From positions 271 through 60,996 of the forward strand of contig NZ_AOJG01000002.1 in the NCBI RefSeq assembly GCF_000337375.1: a stretch of DNA of 60,726 bases, in the 5' to 3' direction. The notes beneath the pieces are model-generated. The model searched no databases and was not told where the DNA came from. It worked only from the letters and a program-made list of their open reading frames with translations. The position numbers and the translations under genes were made by a program. Position 1 is the stretch's first letter; the number at the start of each line of letters is the position of its first letter. The DNA is from Halorubrum lipolyticum DSM 21995 (GTDB lineage Archaea > Halobacteriota > Halobacteria > Halobacteriales > Haloferacaceae). Shown here one piece after another: positions 52,399-60,477 of this stretch.

Positions 52399-52626
52399 TC
52401 AGTGACGGAACAGGTGGATCGCGTCCTCGTCGCGGAGGAGACAGAAGCGCGCGCCGTCGTTCTCCGGGAACGTGGCCCCCGTCTCTCGCGTGGTGAACAG
52501 CCGGTCGAACGGGGCGTCACACACCGGACAGGCGAGGTCCTTCCGGTTCTCCCAGAGGCTCGTCGCGCCCGTGTCCTTGAGCTGTTTCAGCGCGTGACGG
52601 TGGTCGTGCACGTCGAAACGCGGCAT
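52399..52626 (-). CDS. Small zinc-ribbon protein (haloarchaeal flagella-cluster type)
   Basis: 75 residues: MPRFDVHDHRHALKQLKDTG, then ACPVCDAPFDRLFTTRETG and a C-terminal FCLLRDEDAIHLFRH. One CxxC and other Cys/His residues suggest a small metal-binding domain. Proteins with this start are common in haloarchaea and sometimes named flagella-cluster proteins; the function is unproven. It is read from ATG 52626. Confidence 0.85.
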   Translation of the reverse strand: MPRFDVHDHRHALKQLKDTGATSLWENRKDLACPVCDAPFDRLFTTRETGATFPENDGARFCLLRDEDAIHLFRH

Positions 52627-52696
52627 GCGTCGAGGGTCCGCGGGTCGACAGTTGAAGGTGACCCCGCGAGTATCAGCGGTGATTCCGTCCGGGAGA

Positions 52697-53527
52697 CTAC
52701 TGCCGGTCCGGATCGTCCGCGAGCCGAGCGCGAGCGCGGTCGAGGGCGGTCTCGTCGCCGGTTCTGACGTACTCGCCGAGAGCGTCAGCGGCGTCGACGA
52801 GCGCGTCGGCGTCTTCCGGCGGCACGTCGCCCGTGAGCGCCTCGACGCGTTTCGTGCGGTCGCGGAGGCGTTCGAGGAGCGCGCGAACGGGATCGATCCG
52901 CGAGCGGGGCTCGGTACCGGCGACGGAGACGCTGCGTCCGGACGCGTCGGCGTCAACGCCCTCTTCGCCCTCGTTCGCTCCCTCAACCCCCTCCGTGCCG
53001 GCGAGCTCGTCGAGGAACGCGAGGAGGTCGGTCCGGTACTCGCCCACCGCGCGGACGGCGGCCATCCCGCGCGCCTCGCGGAGCGGATCGGGGACGGCTT
53101 CGGTCGCCGGTCGGTCGCCGTCGTCGGCGCCGGCGAGCAGCGCGAGGAGGTACTCCCGGTCGCGGTCGGTCGGGTCGCGTAATCGGTCGTAGATGTCGAC
53201 CGCCTCCAGCAGTTCGCGGGCGGCGAGGTAGGTGTCGTCCAGCGGAAGCAGTTCGCCGCCGCGAATGAACCCCCGCTTGCGGGCGTACGCGCGGAGGTCG
53301 GTCTTGAGGTCGTCGACGCCCTCCTCGGGGAGCGTCCCGCGCGCGTCGCCGAACCGGGCGCGGTGCGCGCTGAGGTCGAGGGTCGCCGGGGCGTCGGTGT
53401 GAGCGGTCCTGTCGTCGACGCCGACGCTCCTGAGGCCTCCGCAGTCGGGACACTCGACGGACCCCGTCTCGTAGTACGACCAGCGCGCGCCGCACTCCCG
53501 GCACTCCCGTTCGCCGCGGACCTTCAT
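52697..53527 (-). CDS. Zinc-ribbon helical protein (haloarchaeal TFIIB-ribbon type)
   Basis: 276 residues. The first 30 hold a zinc ribbon, ECRECGARWSYYETGSVECP with DCGGLRSVGV. The rest is an all-helical acidic domain, including DLKTDLRAYARKRGFIRGG and EYLLALLAGADDGD. A Gly/Glu-rich spacer (EGVEGANEGEEGVDAD) divides it. It is conserved in haloarchaea and may bind DNA or RNA, but the role is not known. ATG 53527 begins just before the ribbon. Confidence 0.8.
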   Translation of the reverse strand: MKVRGERECRECGARWSYYETGSVECPDCGGLRSVGVDDRTAHTDAPATLDLSAHRARFGDARGTLPEEGVDDLKTDLRAYARKRGFIRGGELLPLDDTYLAARELLEAVDIYDRLRDPTDRDREYLLALLAGADDGDRPATEAVPDPLREARGMAAVRAVGEYRTDLLAFLDELAGTEGVEGANEGEEGVDADASGRSVSVAGTEPRSRIDPVRALLERLRDRTKRVEALTGDVPPEDADALVDAADALGEYVRTGDETALDRARARLADDPDRQ

Positions 53528-53659
53528 GCGATCCACTTCGGCGCGTTCGGCGTAAAGGGCTGTGGTCGCGGCTGGCCGACCGGGCAGCCGATCCGGTCGG
53601 ACTGGGGAGGCTCTCTTGCGCCCGTCACATTATATATGCGTTCCCGGTGAATCGGGGAT

Positions 53660-54811
53660 ATGAGCTGGCACGCCGTCGAGGCCGTGGACGACGCCGTCGA
53701 GGCTACTCGCCGGTTCCTGTTCCCGTTCGGTCTCGTTCGCTGGGCGAAACTCGCTCTCCTCGTCCTCCTGATGGGCGGCGGCGCGAACGCCGGCGCCTCG
53801 GTCTCCGCGGCTCCCGACGCCCGGGTCGGCGGGGTTTCGGGATTCTCCGGAAGTTGGGGCACCGGCACGGGGACTGAATCCGTCGCCGAGGCGTCGGACG
53901 CCGTGATATCGGATCTCTCTGCTGGTGTGCCGATCGACTGGCAGGTCGCCGCCGTCGCGGTCGCCGCGATCGCCGCAGTCGTTGTGATCGTCGGGCTCTC
54001 GGTGGTCTCGCTGTCGCTTCGGTTGGTCTTTTACGACGCGCTTCGGACGAACGAGGTCCGGCTGTGGCGGCCGTTCCTTGGACGGCTCCGGCAGTCGGTC
54101 GGACTGTTCGTCGCTTCCACGGTCCTCTGGTCGTTCGCCGCCGGCCCGATCGCGTTGGCCGTGCTCGTGGCCGCCGCGGCAGAGACGCCGATCGGGTGGG
54201 AGCCGATTGACTCGTTCGCGGCGGCGGTGGGGTCGCTCTCGATCGGTCCCGCGATCGCCGTCGGCCTCCTCGGGGCCGTCGTCGTCCTGTTCGCGACGCT
54301 CGCGCTCCGGTTCACCTACGAGCTCGTCGTCCCCGCGATGGTGGTCGAGGGGACCGGCGTGCTCGCCGGCTGGCAGCGGGTCTGGCGCGCGGTACGCGGA
54401 GCGTGGCCGGAACTGGTCGTCTACCTCGCGGTTCACTTTTTCGTCGGCCTTGGAACCGCGATCGTCGAGGGGATCGCGTTCGTGCTCGTCGGCTCGGCAG
54501 TGACCGTGGTCTCCGGGAGCGTGCTTCTGCTCGCGGCCGTTGCCCTCGGCGGTCTCGGTGCGTTGGTGAGCACGACCGCCGGAGTCGCGACCGTCGCGAC
54601 CGTCGTGGTCATCGCCGTACTGGCGCTGGTGGCGCTAACGCTCCCCGTCAGCGTCGTCACGAGAACGTACCAGATCGCGTACGAGGCCGCCACGCTCGGC
54701 GGGATCGACCCGGAACTGTTGCTGTTCCATCCGGATATCGATCCGGGGTCCGCTGATCCCGATCCGGGGCCCGACGACGACGACGATCCGGCCTCCGTCG
54801 ACCGCAACTGA
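53660..54811 (+). CDS. Multi-helix membrane protein, haloarchaeal DUF7544-like
   Basis: 383 residues. The N-terminal helical segment MSWHAVEAVDDAVEATRRFL precedes about six transmembrane helices: VAAVAVAAIAAVVVIVGLSV, LFVASTVLWSFAAGPIAL, AVGLLGAVVVLFATLALRF and VTVVSGSVLLLAAVALGGL among them. The C-terminal tail is Pro/Asp-rich. I recognise no transport motif; it resembles conserved haloarchaeal membrane proteins of unknown role. Confidence 0.78.
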   Translation: MSWHAVEAVDDAVEATRRFLFPFGLVRWAKLALLVLLMGGGANAGASVSAAPDARVGGVSGFSGSWGTGTGTESVAEASDAVISDLSAGVPIDWQVAAVAVAAIAAVVVIVGLSVVSLSLRLVFYDALRTNEVRLWRPFLGRLRQSVGLFVASTVLWSFAAGPIALAVLVAAAAETPIGWEPIDSFAAAVGSLSIGPAIAVGLLGAVVVLFATLALRFTYELVVPAMVVEGTGVLAGWQRVWRAVRGAWPELVVYLAVHFFVGLGTAIVEGIAFVLVGSAVTVVSGSVLLLAAVALGGLGALVSTTAGVATVATVVVIAVLALVALTLPVSVVTRTYQIAYEAATLGGIDPELLLFHPDIDPGSADPDPGPDDDDDPASVDRN

Positions 54812-54975
54812 TTCGGTTTGGGGGGGAATCGTCGTCGAGGATCCCCATTAAGAATCGCTGCCGAGGATCGCTGCCGAGAATCGCCGCTGAGGGCCACCCT
54901 GAGGATCGTCGAATGTCGAACTATTATTCGACGGGTTCACATACCTTTTTACTCCGTTACCGAATTGGGGGAGAC

Positions 54976-57228
54976 ATGGGACTGGACGACGACGCGAGAG
55001 AGTACCACCGGCGGGAGCCGCCGGGAAAAATCGAGATCGAGACGACCAAGCCGACGAACACGCAGCGAGACCTCTCGCTCGCGTACTCCCCGGGAGTCGC
55101 GGCGCCGTGTCGAGACATCGCAGCGGATCCGGAGTCGGTGTTCGAGTACACGGCGAAGGGGAACCTCGTCGCGGTCGTCTCGAACGGCTCCGCCGTGCTC
55201 GGGCTCGGTGACATCGGCGCGTCGGCGTCGAAGCCCGTCATGGAGGGGAAAGGCGTGCTGTTCAAGCGCTTCGCCGACATCGACGTGTTTGACATCGAGC
55301 TCGACATCGACGAGGTCGACCCGTTCTGCGAGGCGGTGAAGGCGATGGAACCGACCTTCGGCGGCGTGAACCTCGAGGACATCAAGGCGCCCGAGTGTTT
55401 CAAGATCGAGGAGCGGCTCCGCGAGGAGATGGACGTCCCCGTGTTCCACGACGACCAGCACGGGACCGCGATCATCTCCGGCGCGGCGCTGATGAACGCG
55501 ACGGAGATTTCCGGGAAGGACCTCTCCGAGATCGATATCGTGTTCTCGGGGGCCGGCGCGTCCGCGATCGCCACCGCTCGATTCTACGTCGAACTCGGCG
55601 CGCGCAAGGAGAACATCACCATGTGCGATTCCTCCGGCATCATCACCGAGGATCGCGTCGCGAACGGCGACGTCAACGAGTACAAGAGTCAGTTCGCTAG
55701 CGAGGGGCCGGGCGGCGATCTCGCCGACGCGATGGAGGGCGCAGACGTGTTCGTCGGCCTCTCGGTCGGCGGAATCGTCTCGCAGGAGATGGTTCAGTCG
55801 ATGGCGGCGGACCCGATCATCTTCGCGATGGCGAACCCCGATCCGGAGATCACCTACGAGGACGCGAAGGACGCCCGCGACGACACGGTGATCATGGCGA
55901 CGGGCCGGTCCGACTACCCGAACATGGTGAACAACGTGCTCGGGTTCCCGTTCCTGTTCCGCGGTGCGCTCGACGTGCGCGCGACGGAGATCAACGAGGA
56001 GATGAAGCGGGCGGCCGCGGAGGCGCTCGCGGAGCTGGCTCGCAAGGACGTGCCGGACGCGGTGGTGAAGGCGTACGGCGACGATCCGCTTCAGTTCGGG
56101 CCCGACTACGTGATCCCGAAGCCCCTCGACCCGCGCGTGCTCTTCGAGGTCGCCCCGAGCGTCGCGAAGGCGGCGATGGAGTCGGGTTGCGCACGGACCG
56201 AGATCGATCTCGAGCAGTACCGAGAGCAGCTGGAGGCGCGGCTGGGTAAGTCCCGCGAGATGATGCGCGTCGTGTTGAACAAGGCGAAGAGCGACCCGAA
56301 GCGTATCGCGTTGGCCGAAGGGACCGACGAGAAAATGATCCGCGCGGCCTACCAGCTCTCCGAGCAGGGGATCGCGGACCCCGTGCTCCTCGGCGACGCC
56401 GACGAGATTGCTCGAACCGCCGATCGACTCGGCCTCTCCTTCCGTCCGGAAATTGTGGATCCCGACGCGCGCGACGTGTCCGCGTACGGCGATCAGCTCT
56501 ACCAGCTCCGGAAGCGAAAGGGCATCACCAGTCGCGAGGCGAACGAGCTGGTTCGCCGGGACACAAACTACCTCGGGAGCGTCATGGTGAAGTCGGGAGA
56601 CGTCGACGCGATGCTCACGGGGCTGACGCACCATTACCCGTCTGCGCTCCGGCCGCCGCTTCAGGTCATCGGTTCCGCGGCGGACACAGACACCGTCGCC
56701 GGCGTGTACATGCTCACGTTCAAAAATCGGGTCGTCTTCTGTGCAGACACAACGGTGAACCAGGACCCCGACGCGGAGACGCTCGCGGAGATCACCCGTC
56801 ACACCGCGGAACTCGCCCGCCGATTTAATGTCGAGCCTCGCGCAGCGATGCTCTCGTACTCCAACTTCGGGAGCGTCGATAATACGGGGACCCGAAAACC
56901 CCGTGAGGCGGTCGAAATACTCCACGATGACGAGGAGGTCGATTTCCCCGTGGACGGTGAGATGCAGGCCGACACGGCCGTCGTCGACGAGATCCTCAAC
57001 GACACCTACGAGTTCTCGGAGCTTGACGAGGCCGCGAACGTACTCGTGTTTCCCAATCTCGAAGCCGGGAACATCGGCTACAAGCTGCTCCAGCGGCTCG
57101 GAGGGGCGGAGGCGATCGGGCCGATGCTCGTCGGGATGGACGAGCCGGTCCACGTGATTCAGCGGGGTGACGAGGTCAAAGACATCGTCAACCTGGCCAG
57201 CGTGGCCGTTGTCGACGCGCAGAAGTAA
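54976..57228 (+). CDS. maeB: NADP-dependent malic enzyme fused to a phosphotransacetylase domain
   Basis: 750 residues. Residues 1-425 are the malic enzyme: KPTNTQRDLSLAYSPGVAAP, GLGDIGASASKPVMEGKGVL, VFHDDQHGTAIISGAAL and a Rossmann GAGASAIATARFYVELGARK. Residues 430-750 are phosphotransacetylase-like (RIALAEGTDEKMIRAAYQLS, MLTGLTHHYPSALRP), which in MaeB proteins is mainly regulatory, binding acetyl-CoA. It decarboxylates malate to pyruvate. ATG 54976 is used; TATA-like CATACCTTTTT is near 54939. Confidence 0.95.
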   Translation: MGLDDDAREYHRREPPGKIEIETTKPTNTQRDLSLAYSPGVAAPCRDIAADPESVFEYTAKGNLVAVVSNGSAVLGLGDIGASASKPVMEGKGVLFKRFADIDVFDIELDIDEVDPFCEAVKAMEPTFGGVNLEDIKAPECFKIEERLREEMDVPVFHDDQHGTAIISGAALMNATEISGKDLSEIDIVFSGAGASAIATARFYVELGARKENITMCDSSGIITEDRVANGDVNEYKSQFASEGPGGDLADAMEGADVFVGLSVGGIVSQEMVQSMAADPIIFAMANPDPEITYEDAKDARDDTVIMATGRSDYPNMVNNVLGFPFLFRGALDVRATEINEEMKRAAAEALAELARKDVPDAVVKAYGDDPLQFGPDYVIPKPLDPRVLFEVAPSVAKAAMESGCARTEIDLEQYREQLEARLGKSREMMRVVLNKAKSDPKRIALAEGTDEKMIRAAYQLSEQGIADPVLLGDADEIARTADRLGLSFRPEIVDPDARDVSAYGDQLYQLRKRKGITSREANELVRRDTNYLGSVMVKSGDVDAMLTGLTHHYPSALRPPLQVIGSAADTDTVAGVYMLTFKNRVVFCADTTVNQDPDAETLAEITRHTAELARRFNVEPRAAMLSYSNFGSVDNTGTRKPREAVEILHDDEEVDFPVDGEMQADTAVVDEILNDTYEFSELDEAANVLVFPNLEAGNIGYKLLQRLGGAEAIGPMLVGMDEPVHVIQRGDEVKDIVNLASVAVVDAQK

Positions 57229-57420
57229 ACGTAGGTGTCGTTGAGGATCGTAGCGGAGTTCGGTGCTCACGGCCCTGCAGGTACTTCGGGTTCGCGGTCG
57301 ATTTCTTGCGGTTTGTGTTCTCTCGCGGTTGCGGTTTACGTTCCTTGTGACGACGATCCTTCCTTGTGACGGCGATCAGGCGATCGATATGGTGACAAAC
57401 TGGCTCAGTAGAGGAAAGTC

Positions 57421-57470
57421 GTTTGAGAGACACACCGTGTTTCCGGTGAAATAGGGGTCGTTGGGGGTGG
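57421..57470 (+). repeat. Long ORB-like origin repeat, left copy
   Basis: GTTTGAGAGACACACCG at 57421 continues into GTTTCCGGTGAAATAGGGG and a G-tract TTGGGGGTGG. Its near-identical inverted partner is at 58011-58056. The G-tract beside a dyad core is the typical Orc1 origin-recognition-box layout. Confidence 0.75.
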
Positions 57471-57533
57471 GTGGGTAGTGGCGGGCAGTTGTGCCGGGAA
57501 ATTCGAGTCACCGAGCTCGAACGAAGTGTCTCA

Positions 57534-57575
57534 AAACGCTTTATGAAATAAAAAGAATTATAAATGTGTTTTGAG
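57534..57575. promoter_or_regulatory. AT-rich unwinding-element candidate
   Basis: About 30 bases of almost pure A/T (TTATGAAATAAAAAGAATTA near 57541, then TAAATG) are bounded by the inverted repeat CTCAAAAC/GTTTTGAG. It lies between the left and right long ORB-like repeats. Confidence 0.55.
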
Positions 57576-57627
57576 TACAATCCATCAAGCCAAGAAATAG
57601 TAGAACTGTTTGTGCCGAAGGCTACTG

Positions 57628-57665
57628 GTTTCACCGGAAATCGGAATTTCACCGGAAATCCGGTC
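57628..57665 (-). repeat. Two adjacent short ORB-like cores
   Basis: TTTCACCGGAAATCGG at 57628 and ATTTCACCGGAAATCCGG at 57646 repeat the core in the same orientation as the right long copy, without the G-tract. Confidence 0.6.
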
Positions 57666-57877
57666 TCTCGTTTCGTTCCGTAGCGTGTGTAGATCTGGAC
57701 TTACACAGGTACCTTAACCCTCTTTCTCGCCCAAACCCATTTTCTCGCCCAAACCCATCCTCTTTAGTTCGATACGTTCTTGCTTGTCCTGCCTGATCTT
57801 CCGTGTCACCCACCAGAGTTCCACCTGTGCTCTCTCGCTCCGCCTTGTTGGTGAGAATTAACCAGTTAGATAGATCG

Positions 57878-57900
57878 GTGACACCGGGTTTCCGGTGAAT
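57878..57900 (+). repeat. Short ORB-like core
   Basis: GTGACACCGGGTTTCCGGTG at 57878 is a core in the opposite orientation to its neighbours and has no G-tract beside it. Confidence 0.6.
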
Positions 57901-58010
57901 CAAACCGCTTGAATTTCATCCGACGTATACGAAGTGGCGCAGATTAGTCACCTGTTAGATACCTGTTTTATATACTCGTACCGGACCACCCACACACCCA
58001 CCGTCCCCCA

Positions 58011-58056
58011 CCCCCACCTACCCCCATTTCACCGGAAACCCGGTGTGTCTCTCAAC
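58011..58056 (-). repeat. Long ORB-like origin repeat, right copy
   Basis: On the minus strand this reads GTTGAGAGACACACCGGG, then TTTCCGGTGAAATGGGGG and a G-rich tail, an inverted near-copy of 57421-57470. The G-tracts of the pair both point into the origin. Confidence 0.75.
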
Positions 58057-58086
58057 TCCACCTTCATCACGGGCGAAGCGGAACGC

Positions 58087-58108
58087 ATTTCACCGGAAAC
58101 CCGGTGTC
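58087..58108 (-). repeat. ORB-like core next to the orc1/cdc6 start codon
   Basis: ATTTCACCGGAAACCCGGTG begins at 58087 and the dyad ends about six bases before ATG 58115. Initiator binding here could block expression and so give autoregulation; this is inference. Confidence 0.6.
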
Positions 58109-58114
58109 GATCCC

Positions 58115-59317
58115 ATGGACGCAGCGGACGACCTCTTCACTAGGGAGGACCCGATCTTCGCGAACAAGGAACTCCTCGAGATCAGCCACCTCCCCGGTGA
58201 GGGCCGGATCGTCGGCCGCGACGACGAGATCGCCGATCTCGCGACGGCGGTCAACCCGGCGATCTTCGGGCAGAGTCCGAGTAACGTGCTGATCTACGGA
58301 AAGACCGGGACCGGGAAGTCGCTCTGCGCGAAGTACGTCTCCAAGCGGCTCGTCTCGACGGCGGGTGAGGAAGGCGTCAACGCGACGTTCGCGTACGTCG
58401 ACTGCGCGCAAGACACGACAGAGACACAGGCCGTTCAGACCATCGCCGACGCGGTCAACGATCCGGACGCCACCGGGATCAACGTCCCCGATAAGGGCCT
58501 CTCGACCTCGACGTACTACAAACGGCTCTGGCGGATCCTCGATCAGCGGTACGACGTCGTCCTCATTATCCTCGACGAGATCGACAAACTCGACGACGAC
58601 GCAATTTTGATGCAGCTGTCGCGAGCCGGCGAGGCCGGCAAAATCACCGATTGCAAGCTCGGTGTTGTAGGGATCAGCAACAAGATCCAGTACAAAGACC
58701 GCATGGACGAGCGAGTCAAATCGAGCCTCTGTGAGCGTGAGTTCGTGTTTCCCCCATACGACGCCAATCAACTCCGTGAAATCATGCAAGCGCGCGCGGA
58801 CGCGTTTCACGACGAGGTCCTCGAACCGTCGACGATCCCGCGCGCCGCGGCGCTCGCCGCGCGCGAACACGGAGACGCGCGTAAAGCGATCGACATCCTC
58901 CGGTACGCGGGCGAGATTGCACAGAGTAACGGTGAGCCGACCGTTAGAGAGGAGTTCGTCACGCAGGCACGCGAGCGCGCGGAGACCGACCGATTTCGCG
59001 AACTCATCCGCGGGTCGACGCCACACTCTCGCTACGTCCTCCAGGCGCTCGCGCTGCTCTCGCTTTCGAGCGGCCGTCAGGACGGGTTCCGAACCAGCCG
59101 CGTGTACGAAATCTACGAGAACATCTGCCGGCAAGAGGGCTCCGACAGCCTCTCGCTGCGTCGGGTCCGCGATCTCCTCAAGGAACACGCCTTCCTCGAC
59201 ATTATCGAACAATCAAAACACAGCGGAGGAAGTGCAGAGGGAAGCTACACGAAACACCAGCTGTTGGAGGATCCGAGTGTCGTCAAAGAAGTGCTGACGG
59301 AAGACGCCTCACAGTAG
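58115..59317 (+). CDS. orc1/cdc6: Orc1/Cdc6 replication initiator
   Basis: 400 residues. MDAADDLFTREDPIFANKEL, REDEIADL-type RDDEIADLATAVNPAIFG, Walker A YGKTGTGKSLCAKYV at about 61, Walker B VLIILDEIDKLDDDA at about 148, and sensor regions, then a C-terminal winged helix (YVLQALALLSLSSGRQDG) that binds DNA. It binds ORB repeats upstream and loads the MCM helicase. The start is ATG 58115 because upstream codons run through the ORB core. Immediately beside TBP. Confidence 0.95.
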   Translation: MDAADDLFTREDPIFANKELLEISHLPGEGRIVGRDDEIADLATAVNPAIFGQSPSNVLIYGKTGTGKSLCAKYVSKRLVSTAGEEGVNATFAYVDCAQDTTETQAVQTIADAVNDPDATGINVPDKGLSTSTYYKRLWRILDQRYDVVLIILDEIDKLDDDAILMQLSRAGEAGKITDCKLGVVGISNKIQYKDRMDERVKSSLCEREFVFPPYDANQLREIMQARADAFHDEVLEPSTIPRAAALAAREHGDARKAIDILRYAGEIAQSNGEPTVREEFVTQARERAETDRFRELIRGSTPHSRYVLQALALLSLSSGRQDGFRTSRVYEIYENICRQEGSDSLSLRRVRDLLKEHAFLDIIEQSKHSGGSAEGSYTKHQLLEDPSVVKEVLTEDASQ

Positions 59318-59434
59318 CGCCGTAAAACAGTGCCGACGTACACCGAACACACGCGGCTCGGTTTCAGGTTCGACCGCTTGCGGTCCGTCGTCCGTCGTTT
59401 GGAAGCGATCCGATCTCGATCCGATCGTCTCCCG

Positions 59435-59995
59435 CTAGCCCAGTAGACCGAGCCCTTCGATCCGTTCGACGATCTCCTCGACGGCTTCTTCGGCGTCGTC
59501 GGTTCGTTTCCCACCGGTGATGACGATCTTCCCGCTCCCGAATAAGAGAATCACGACTTCCGGTTCGTCCATCCGGTACACGAGACCGGGGAACTGCTCC
59601 GGTTCGTACTCGACGTCTTCGAGCCCGAGACCGATCGCGAGCGCGTTGAGGTTGAGGTTGTGTCCGAGGTCGGCGCTCGAGACGATGTTCTGAACGGTTA
59701 TCTCCGGATCGTCCTCGACCGGAATTTGCAGCCCGCGGAGCTTCTCGAAGATGATCCCGAGCGCCTCGTGGACGTCATCGATACTTTTCGCACCCGTACA
59801 GACGATCTTCCCTGACCGGAAGATGAGCGCGGCCGCCTTCGGTTCTTGGGTCCGGTAAACGAGACCCGGGAAATTATCGGGGTTAAAATCTGCCCCCGGA
59901 AGGTCCTCAGCCAGCGCCTCCAAATCGAGCTCTTGGCCGATCCCCGTCGATGCAACTACGTTCTGGATCTCGATCGAATCTGCAGGGTTCGTCAT
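59435..59995 (-). CDS. tbp: TATA-binding protein
   Basis: 186 residues, two direct repeats of about 90: SIEIQNVVASTGIGQELDLE with FPGLVYRTQEPKAAALIFRS, and ITVQNIVSSADLGHNLNLNA with FPGLVYRMDEPEVVILLFGS. Each repeat ends GKIVCTGAKS or GKIVITGGKR. It binds TATA boxes with TFB to start transcription. It converges with orc1/cdc6 (117 bases). Haloarchaea often encode several TBPs. Confidence 0.96.
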   Translation of the reverse strand: MTNPADSIEIQNVVASTGIGQELDLEALAEDLPGADFNPDNFPGLVYRTQEPKAAALIFRSGKIVCTGAKSIDDVHEALGIIFEKLRGLQIPVEDDPEITVQNIVSSADLGHNLNLNALAIGLGLEDVEYEPEQFPGLVYRMDEPEVVILLFGSGKIVITGGKRTDDAEEAVEEIVERIEGLGLLG

Positions 59996-60023
59996 CGTTC
60001 GCTTTTATATGTGTCCCCCTCCC

Positions 60024-60031
60024 TTATAAAC
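60024..60031 (-). promoter_or_regulatory. TATA box of the tbp gene
   Basis: On the minus strand TTTATAAG lies about 29-36 bases before the ATG at 59995, fitting a nearly leaderless transcript. A second ATATAAAA element at about 60004-60011 lies closer to the start. Confidence 0.6.
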
Positions 60032-60330
60032 GCCTGTGGTATAAACGACCGCTCGGTCGTCGACCGCTGCGCTGCACGACAGTCACTTTACGCACGCACG
60101 TCTCTCCTGCCATCAGTGTCGTATCGCTTCGCGGTCGAGATCGATGAGGCGGCTCGGTTCCCGGCTTGACACCCGCGTCAGTATTGGCGAAAATATAACA
60201 AATATCTGGTAATTCACGGTGTTTATGGGTCGTTCGTTGAGTGGCCTGGATCGATATCTCACCCGTTTCGCACACCGGTAATTTGATCCCCTCGTGCGAA
60301 CCGATCTCAATGAAAACGCATGACGTGGCG
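60032..60330. other. Intergenic region before the rrn promoters
   Basis: Apart from the tbp promoter at its left edge, I see no gene or repeat I can support in these about 300 bases. A short AT-rich stretch (AAATATAACAAATATC near 60191) is the only notable composition feature. Confidence 0.5.
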
Positions 60331-60337
60331 CCGATGG

Positions 60338-60380
60338 TTCGACGGGGTTAAATACAACCCGGCATTCGTGTTGAATGCGA
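60338..60380 (+). promoter_or_regulatory. rRNA operon promoter, upstream copy
   Basis: TTCGACG at 60338, TTAAATA at 60348 and ATGCGAAG at 60375 follow the layout of haloarchaeal rRNA promoters (TTCGACG-type upstream box, AT box, start near TGCGA). The AT box to TGCGA spacing is 28 bases, the same as in the second promoter. A short hairpin GCATTC/GAATGC precedes the start, and a GTCCCCC/GGGGGAC hairpin follows it. Confidence 0.7.
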
Positions 60381-60433
60381 AGGTCCCCCGGCGCGGGGGA
60401 CAACGGTCGGCCGCACCGCGGCCGGTCGAAGCG

Positions 60434-60477
60434 TTCCGACGTGCTTAAGTGTATAAGCCCGTTCGGTTGAAACGCGA
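60434..60477 (+). promoter_or_regulatory. rRNA operon promoter, downstream copy
   Basis: TTCCGACG at 60434, TTAAGTGTA at 60445 and ACGCGAAG at 60472 repeat the same layout 97 bases downstream, with 28 bases between TTAA and CGCGA. Tandem promoters are usual for haloarchaeal rrn operons. Confidence 0.7.

Larger units (their letters stand above)
57229..58114. other. oriC: Candidate replication origin (oriC) upstream of orc1/cdc6
   Basis: An 886-base AT-richer gene-free region beside an Orc1/Cdc6 gene. It has six copies of an imperfect dyad (ACACCGGGTTTCCGGTGAA and variants): plus-oriented at 57431-57451 and 57878-57900, minus-oriented at 57628-57643, 57644-57665, 58025-58045 and 58087-58108. 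An AT-rich segment at 57538-57567 is enclosed by CTCAAAAC (57530) and GTTTTGAG (57568) and is the best unwinding candidate. Tandem 18-base repeats lie near 57341-57375 and 57723-57758. Layout and repeats match haloarchaeal origins. Confidence 0.75.

Noticed and set aside
54949-57270. 773-codon minus-strand frame
   Set aside because: It is antisense to the malic enzyme and has the Arg/Val/Leu-rich composition of a shadow.
57421-58108. Origin repeats considered as a CRISPR array
   Set aside because: Copies are dispersed, in both orientations, with irregular spacing of 2-230 bases and no cas genes.
60278-60300. A third rRNA promoter ending in GTGCGAA
   Set aside because: The AT element lies only 14 bases before TGCGA, unlike the 28-base spacing of the two convincing promoters.
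60024-60403. Minus-strand frames between tbp and the rrn promoters
   Set aside because: They overlap recognisable promoters and have non-haloarchaeal composition.
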